Assembly: GCA_029641185.1 (NCBI GenBank)
Contig: JAPWGK010000011.1
Coordinates: 682,001 to 746,000, forward strand
Length of the DNA: 64,000 nucleotides
Source of the DNA: Pseudofabraea citricarpa
Taxonomy: Eukaryota > Ascomycota > Leotiomycetes > Helotiales > Dermateaceae
Direction: 5' to 3'
This document shows, one piece after another, positions 57,730 to 64,000 of the stretch. Made by a program: the position numbers and the translations under genes. Under the pieces are notes generated by a model. It was not told the DNA's origin, did no database searches, and was given only the letters and a program-made list of their open reading frames with translations. Each line of letters begins with the position of its first letter. The stretch's first letter is position 1.

Positions 57730-59840
57730 TCATTCCGAGACTGCTTCCAACATGGCCTCATCCTCGCGAGAATCGCAGTTGTGCCATTCGACAGGTTGCA
57801 TCGCAGCGAATCGAAGGCTCGTAGATGCCTCCAACTTCAATCTTTCGATCTCGGCGAAGACGCTCCATCTCTTCCGAAGTCTGTATTTTCGTTCACGGAA
57901 TAGGCGGATGAAAGCATCTTCTTCGAACCCGAAGCTCTCCTCCAGTGCAATGAGGTCTTCATTTTGTTTCGTGTCCAGCTTCGCGAGCTCTTCGTCCTGC
58001 CGCACGAGTAGATTTTCCATTTGCTTGGCTTGCTTGTCCCGCATGACGTTGATCTTGGATTGGTGTAGGCGTTCGAGGTCGTCACGAAGGTTGTATTGCT
58101 GACCCAGTTCTCGCAAGTCTCTTTCGGTGACAACCCGAGCGGGATTGCTTTCTGTTGCACTGCGCCCCAAGCCATCGCAGTAAGCCTCCATGTGCTTCAA
58201 GCGAATCTGAACACTCCTTTCGCTCTGCTTCAGCGTTGCCCGGAGTTCCATTTCGGCTCCGACTTGACGGTCTTCCAGATGTGTTGATGTTTTTAAGTGC
58301 CGTTCCTTCATCTTCGCTAATAGCTCACCATATTTGTCAAGGATGTCGAGTTTGGCTTGACCGTGTCTGGTCCACATGACCCATTTCATCTTCCGTTCAA
58401 AGGCAGAGAAGCGATCTCTCTCATTGATCTGCTGAGCCCGTAAGGCATTCAATATCTCACTCTGTTGACTGCGTTTCTCGGCTTCGAGCTTTTCCAACGC
58501 TTCTAATTTTTCCGCTTCCTCTCTGATGATCTTCTCTGCTTCCTCTTCTGCTGCGCGAGCTTCCTCCTCCAGACGCCGTCGTTCCAGTTCTTCTTCACCA
58601 TTGCAGTAATTAGGACACCCCACGGTAGGATCCCACACGGCACCGCAGATGTAGCAGAATTGAGCTTTACACCTACATGTGATATGACTGCATCCTTGAG
58701 TGAGCTCGACCAAATTCCGGCACTTGTAACAGCGCCGCCAGCCCGCATTCTCGCCCATCTGCAGCACTGCATCTAGTTCCCAGTCCGCAGGGCAATCTTG
58801 TCCGAAGGGATGCGCGGATTGCTTGCACGTCGAACATGCTCTCGTCCTACATTTCCGACAGACGACCTCGAACGGGTGCTTGGGATCGATCTTTTCCCGC
58901 TTGGGAATAAACTCTCCACACGCAGTGTTGGGGCAGAAGATTCGAGACTCCCAAGGTGTGTTGAACTGGATCACATTCTTCATGAAAGCTTGCTGCTCCT
59001 CACGCGTTAGCACCGACTTGATCGTCACCGCTGGTATAGCCCTGCTGCAGCACCGCGGGGGCATCTTCGACTCGTCCGTCGACGCCTGAGTGATCAGGAC
59101 TTGTAGGCAGGTATCGCAGTAGCTGTGGAGGCAGGGAAGCATGTGTAATGCTTTGCTACTTTTGAATTCGTTTCGGCAGCATACACAGGAACTGGGGGGA
59201 TTAGCTTTACAACCACTGATGCAGTAATAAAGACTTACTTCACCATCTCTTCCCGGCCGGTTCGACTCCTCCGCAGTCTCCCCACTGTAGTTCTGAAACC
59301 TTTCTTGATACTGGTGTACGATCTTCTCGTGGAGACGGAAAAAAGCGAAGCTGCAGGCTCTACTGGAATTGGAGGTGGCACACATCCACTCTTGGGCACC
59401 TGTTCCTCCGCTTGTAGTACATACTTCTCATATTCGTGAAAAGACAGGCTCTTCCGCGCCCTCGAACTCGGGCGATTCCTTGTGATGCTTGACGAGGACC
59501 TGTCCAGATGCTCATGCGAAGACCTCGAGGTGATGCCCGTGGAATCGCTGTGGTCCGAATCCGTCGAGCACGTCCTCACATGATGGGAGTCGACGGTGGA
59601 TGCGCGCATCGATGCAAAAGTCGTCGGGTTGTCGGCGGTGGGCGGCCTCGAGATGGTTATGCCCAACTTCTCAGCCTGCCGCGCGAGCTCATCGTCGACG
59701 GCCGACTCCCTGCGCCCCGGCTCCAACAGCAAGACCTCTCGCGCGTAGTCCTCATCGCTGAACTCGGTCGGCAGAGATGCATCAGTGTGCTGCATGTCGG
59801 TGAGGGATCGCTTTCGCGACATGGGTGTGATGGGCGCCAT
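57730..59840 (-). CDS. RBR (RING-IBR-RING) E3 ubiquitin ligase
   Basis: Two predicted exons (59840-59239, 59191-57730; intron 47 nt) give 687 residues. Order: Ser/Thr-rich disordered N-terminus (1-180), RING1 (from Cys203, C-V-C-C, LPCLHSYCDTC), an IBR region (CPNTACGEFIP...CRKCRTRACSTCKQSAH) and RING2 (CYKCRNLVELTQGCSHITCRCKAQFCYICG). The Cys of HITC corresponds to the catalytic thioester Cys of RBR ligases. A long charged coiled coil (about 390-640) follows. RBR ligases take ubiquitin from an E2 onto this Cys before passing it to substrate. The start MAPITPMSRKRSL is preferred; an in-frame ATG at 59930 would add 30 residues. Substrate unknown; this layout is widespread in filamentous fungi. 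Confidence 0.92.
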
Positions 59841-60147
59841 GTTCGCAAGGCTCTCAGGCCAGTGTGGTCGATGGGTATCACAGCCTCGATCTTGGCTATC
59901 GACATCCGCCCGTTGAGGATTGTCGTGCAAGACCCGAATGGAGTTTTCCCACGATGGGAGGCAGTTATCGCGACATGAGGCAGGAGATGCGACGGAGGGG
60001 GCAAGAGTGGGCAGGAGTGCGGGCGTCTACAGAGGAGAGGCGAAGAGGAGGAGGAGGAGGAGGAGGATGATGGGACGAAACGGAGTTTGCAGAGTAGCAG
60101 ACAGACAAGCGGTCATGGATGCAAGACTACGGTACCGTAGAGATAGA

Positions 60148-60245
60148 GTGTGTGAGAGTGAGTGAGTGTGTGATTGTGTGGGTGTGGGTGTGTGAGTGTG
60201 AGTGTGAGTATGAGTGTGAGTGTGTGAGTTTGTGAGTTTGTGATA
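60148..60245. repeat. GTGTGA/GTGA-type microsatellite
   Basis: About 100 bp almost wholly of GTGA, GTGTGA and GTGTGG units with small breaks. It lies upstream of the RBR ligase start (opposite orientation) and is likely variable in length. Confidence 0.85.
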
Positions 60246-60737
60246 GGCGTGTGGGTGGTGGGAGCGATAGTAGTCAAGGCTCTGCTCTCCCTCGGCTTGC
60301 TGGCATCAGGCTCTTGGGACAATTGTCAGTACCTAGTACCTAGTACCTAGTAAATAGTGAGTTGTGATGGACAATTGAGTGAGTCGTGAGCAGTAAAGTG
60401 AGTGAGTGAGTGAGTGGACAACAGGGCGTTCAGAGGGGGAGATGCAACCAATCCCTGGCTTCGAGATCCCTTCAAGATCCTTACCTCGGCGCGGGTCCAA
60501 CCACTTCAGAGTCAAGTTGATTGTGCACCCAATGGCGGACATTTAGCCCAAAGCTTGGTGCACATGGCGCATACAACGCAGTGAGAGAGTGAGCATCCCA
60601 GCAGCCATCATATCATATCATCAAATGTCATGCACATCACATTTATCAATTTATTGCAAATCATCTTGTCTCTTCGGCCGCCCTTCCCTCATGCTCTGCC
60701 ATCATCGCCATCACCATCGTTAATGCCACCACAATTA

Positions 60738-60812
60738 GCACAACCACAAGCACAACCACAACCACAACCACAATCACAACCACAACTAAAACCACCACCA
60801 CCACCACCACCA
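60738..60812. repeat. CAACCA/ACC microsatellite
   Basis: Runs of ACAACC and CACAACC units followed by ACC repeats (about 60790-60810). Simple sequence without coding support. Confidence 0.85.
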
Positions 60813-63756
60813 ACACTAATACCTCCACCGCTGCCATGTCATTACCTCAGTGCCCCATTCCCCCATTTATCATGTGCCTCTCTTTAGCCCTGCAGTGCCA
60901 GCACATCTATCAACCTGTGAACCTGTGACAAACTAACTCACCAAGCGAGGGACAACTGGCTATGATTGTTGTTGTATCGCAGAAGCAGAATGGAAACAAT
61001 TGTGACTCGGCTGGTATTGCTCTTGCATCAATCCGTCCAGCATAGTGGCTTGCATCCATGCATAGTCCATGACGACGTCGTACGACGACCCAGTCCCGCA
61101 GAGCTGGTCCTTCCGCCTTTCTGTCTTTTATTTTTTATTTTTTTTAATTACTCTGCCGGAGCTCTTGATCCGTCCAACCTCACTCGCTCTTGTCGTCTCT
61201 TTTCCCCTCGCACATACTTTGCGTTCCTGCATGGCTGGCCGTGCATGCATGTTGGCTGAGGTGGTATCATCTGAACTCTGAAGCCGAGCGGGCCATGAGA
61301 CAATACACCAACAACATCTGAGATCTGAGGCCGAAGGGCGTGGCATGGCATTGTGTGTTGTTAGCAGTTAGCAGTTAGCAGTCCAGATCGCGGTTTGACT
61401 AACCGTCGGAGCAGATTGGCCCCCCAAGCCACAGCCGTCTACCTCAGACCGCACAGATGAAAAAGGGCACATAAAACCGCAACGACCCTCTTACATTACC
61501 ATACATACATCATTGTCTGTGAGCCTAATCTTGCTCTGAAGTCTGAACATCCTACCGACCGATCTTCCGCTCCGGCCGACGTATAAAATTGTTGCAGCCC
61601 AACCTTATTTCTCCCGTGGCCGGTTTCTAAAGCCAACTCAAATTGCTCTGCCTATTAATATCGAACCGGAACCGCAGCGCAGAAGATCAGCATAGGACAG
61701 CTCAGTTATTGAACCCTGTATCGCATGACCTTAAGACAATTGCTGAGTAGTTTCTTTTGCAATGCGAGAAGGTAGAGCAGTGGCGTGGTGTTGAAGGCCA
61801 CTCGGTCCGTCGTTGCTTAGATAGGTACTGAACTAATAATAATTGATGCCCATCTATATAGCGACCGAAGATCACATCCAACCTTGAACACCCAAATCTC
61901 TTTCTGCTGATTGATTTCGTAAAAGGTCTCGTGTAACTATGCTCTTGGGCTTGGTGGGTTGCCCCCCGCTAGCTAGCCAAAGCCCTGATGAGGTTGACGT
62001 AGCGGAGGGAATTTCTGTTGACATCAAATATTCTGATCAAGATTACCTACATATGCCAGAGATGACAATCTCAGAGCAGAGTAGGAGCACGTGAAGGGGG
62101 GATGTAGTAGAACGTTAAGAAAAGGGGGTTGGTGACTTGGTGTAGACTGGAGCACTTGTTGATTACCTGACCGCCACGATACAACCTGCTGGAATTGCAC
62201 TTGACTTGTCACAACAAGAAGGCAAGCCTTTCAAAACCCGATACATATCTGCCTGAGTTCTGTATAGCAATCAGGGAATCTGGAGGTCACAATTCACAGC
62301 AGACGCCAGGGGACCATTAGTCAGCTTTCGCTTCTCCCCCAAGACATCCTGGTAGAACTAACCATGGTAGAATTTCTCAGTCACGTCAGCCTCAATGGAC
62401 TGCCATCACGCAAGATCATATCAGCATGGCCATTGACCCCCGCCGCACTCAGACTGATGTTATGCTCGAGTTGACGCAAGAGCAAGGACGCCCCGTGCAG
62501 TTGTGAAGGAATCTACGGACCCGGAGCATCGCGTCCGTGTCAACAGCGACGTGTTCAGGGATAGGCAGAGGAGTTGCCATCGCCATTGCCAGCACCACCG
62601 CGTCATTCGACCGCAGGGCGTCTCTGCTCTGCAGCTGCCCATGGAACCGGAAACCCTCATAGCGGTGATTGTAGTCATCATGGCAAGCTTGTTCTTTGCT
62701 GCTGGTATGGCCGCATCCTCGCCGTGGGAAGGGGAGCTCATCTTGTGGCGAACGGAAGACGCCAAGTCGAAATGAGAACACCACTTCGACTGTGTTCTTT
62801 GCATTACCAGATAACCAACGCTGGCATCATCCATCATCATGCCCACAAACACAACTCTGCTCAAGCTCAACGCCCTGCCATTTATGTTGAGGGAGGCCAC
62901 GTGACTCGGCTTCGAGTCATTCGGAGTTGTGTTGTGTTGCCGCATCTTACTGCAGCTTGTCGACCACAAGTGATTACAACCAACGAAAATATCTACTGGC
63001 CCGCCCATGTGCGACTTCCAATTTGACGGTTCATTCGGATTACAAGTACGGACTTCATGAACCACTTGCAGTGATGGAACTTCATTTGGACTCGCCGTGC
63101 AAGCTGTTCTGACCGATTAATGTCGCTGCACCCATTACGTCGTCAAATGTCAGGTGGATGTGGGACTGCAACATCATCTACAGACAGAGCAATCCCAGCA
63201 CCAAAAGCAATCCAGTCATACAACCCAATTCCAGCATCTATAGTCGACGTATCGAGCAATCCGTAATTGTTCTTGGACACCATTGTTGAGAAAGTACTAA
63301 CTGTGGCATGGACATATGTTTGGAAGGCTTTATGTTTGCAGGCGTTATTGAAAATGGGTGGATTTCACAAACGTATTCATTCGCCTACTTGTGATTTCTC
63401 ACTTCTGCTGTACTGTCCGATATATCTGCCCCGGACTTGGGAGCCTGTACGGGTATTGGCAGAGCCCTGAGATTTGCCTTGGCGGCCTTGTTATGTTGTG
63501 CTTCTAGCCCATTAAGTTGAGCTGGATAGCCGGTGTAACTCGCTCCGTGTTCCAGTCATCACCGTCATCTTACTATGAGTCGATGAAGCGACCCACGCAC
63601 TCTACAACGAGAATTATTGCCGAATTTTATAAAGATCTGAGTTCCTTGCTACTGAAAACCCATCACCTGTCGAAACGTTCAGTTGAGCTATTGCCAACAT
63701 CAGGATCAAGTGGGCAACACCAAGACCTTCCAATTGACCAAGAGAACTGTCGCAAA

Positions 63757-64000
63757 ATGCATTGGGTAAGAAGTTACTGCAGCTTGCCTCTGGTTTGTGC
63801 TATGATACTTTGGGTTGCTACAGTGCAATCGACTGCGGTGGCATCGGTAAATTCTTTGGCCTTAAACACCACTGAAAATCAAACATCAGTTAATGCCATG
63901 GAGCATCAAAGGGCCGGGGGTTGTGCAGGATGTCCTCTGTCTACCACAGGCGCAGCTACCAATCTGGTGTCCGCTCAGGGGACCATCGCAGCAGCTGTTG
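63757..64000 (+). CDS. Partial putative secreted protein, runs off the window
   Basis: ATG 63757 opens a frame of 81 codons with no stop before the window ends. Residues 1-26 (MHWVRSYCSLPLVCAMILWV, then ATVQSTA) look like a signal peptide with a hydrophobic core and small residues before a likely cleavage site. After it come a few N-glycosylation sequons (NTTE, ENQT) and a CAGCPLST segment. I do not recognise a family. The rest of the gene, and any intron, lies outside the window. Confidence 0.55.
   Translation, partial: MHWVRSYCSLPLVCAMILWVATVQSTAVASVNSLALNTTENQTSVNAMEHQRAGGCAGCPLSTTGAATNLVSAQGTIAAAV

Larger units (their letters stand above)
59841..63756. other. Long non-coding region with simple sequence
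   Basis: Almost 4 kb without a gene I can support. Left part: promoter of the RBR gene, with GGA (60050-60068), GTGTGA (60148-60245), TACCTAG (about 60329-60350) and GTGA (60398-60415) repeats. Middle: ACAACC/ACC tracts at 60738-60812. Overlapping frames on both strands at 62449-63065 (up to 201 codons) have no domain pattern and are GC-type shadows. CCGAGC/GGTCAG-like patches around 61380-61720 suggest ordinary unique DNA. Confidence 0.55.

Noticed and set aside
62449..63065. Open frames of 201 codons (minus) and 150 codons (plus) over the same DNA
   Set aside because: They overlap each other, have no domain pattern or plausible start context, and composition does not look coding on either strand.

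Overview
The window is nuclear DNA of a filamentous ascomycete (Pezizomycotina). Almost all genes have short introns (42-121 nt, GT..AG, often with a CTAAC/CTGAC-like branch point). The gene families are typical of such fungi: Zn2Cys6 regulator, Pth11-like rhodopsin-domain protein, Dal5-type transporters, NmrA-like reductase and ATG29. A large AT-rich block carries the signature of repeat-induced point mutation (RIP). A leotiomycete-like fungus is plausible, but I cannot fix the species.

Layout. 1-6.4 kb is a RIP-destroyed LINE-type retrotransposon almost without CpA/TpG. 7-18.7 kb holds a transport and catabolism neighbourhood: a DHA2 drug-efflux MFS, an FMN 2-hydroxy-acid oxidase with a signal peptide, a Dal5-like permease, an M20 amidohydrolase, an M28 glutamate-carboxypeptidase-II-like peptidase and a START-like protein. 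20.7-26.3 kb has a rhodopsin-domain membrane protein, a second Dal5-like permease and a C2H2 regulator. 27.7-28.7 kb is a repeat-bearing GPI cell-wall protein. 29.2-30.8 kb is a relic zone with a stop-ridden pseudogene, degenerate tandem repeats, a tRNA-like sequence and a perfect hairpin. 31-33.5 kb has an SDR and a five-exon small secreted cysteine-rich protein. 35-38.3 kb has an F-box-like protein and an unknown protein. 39.7-47.8 kb has a Zn2Cys6 regulator, an NmrA-like reductase and an acyl-CoA dehydrogenase. 48-59.9 kb has an F-box-like protein, ATG29, an intron-containing tRNA-Pro, a MYND protein and an RBR ubiquitin ligase. 60-63.7 kb is simple-sequence-rich non-coding DNA, and a secreted protein begins at the right edge.

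How the genes may work together. The Dal5-like importer, the M20 hydrolase, the M28 peptidase and the 2-hydroxy-acid oxidase look like a local module for taking up and splitting acylated or gamma-linked peptides; this is inference from adjacency. The Zn2Cys6 regulator, NmrA-like reductase and acyl-CoA dehydrogenase may be a small co-regulated set.

The most striking novelty is the 174-residue secreted protein at 32727-33463 (minus). It has two copies of an identically spaced six-cysteine module, and the intron positions are duplicated along with the modules. It looks like an effector candidate. Exon models were made by eye from splice signals and reading-frame continuity. Where all junctions closed in frame I give full coordinates; the F-box gene at 35 kb and part of the Zn2Cys6 gene are only partly resolved.
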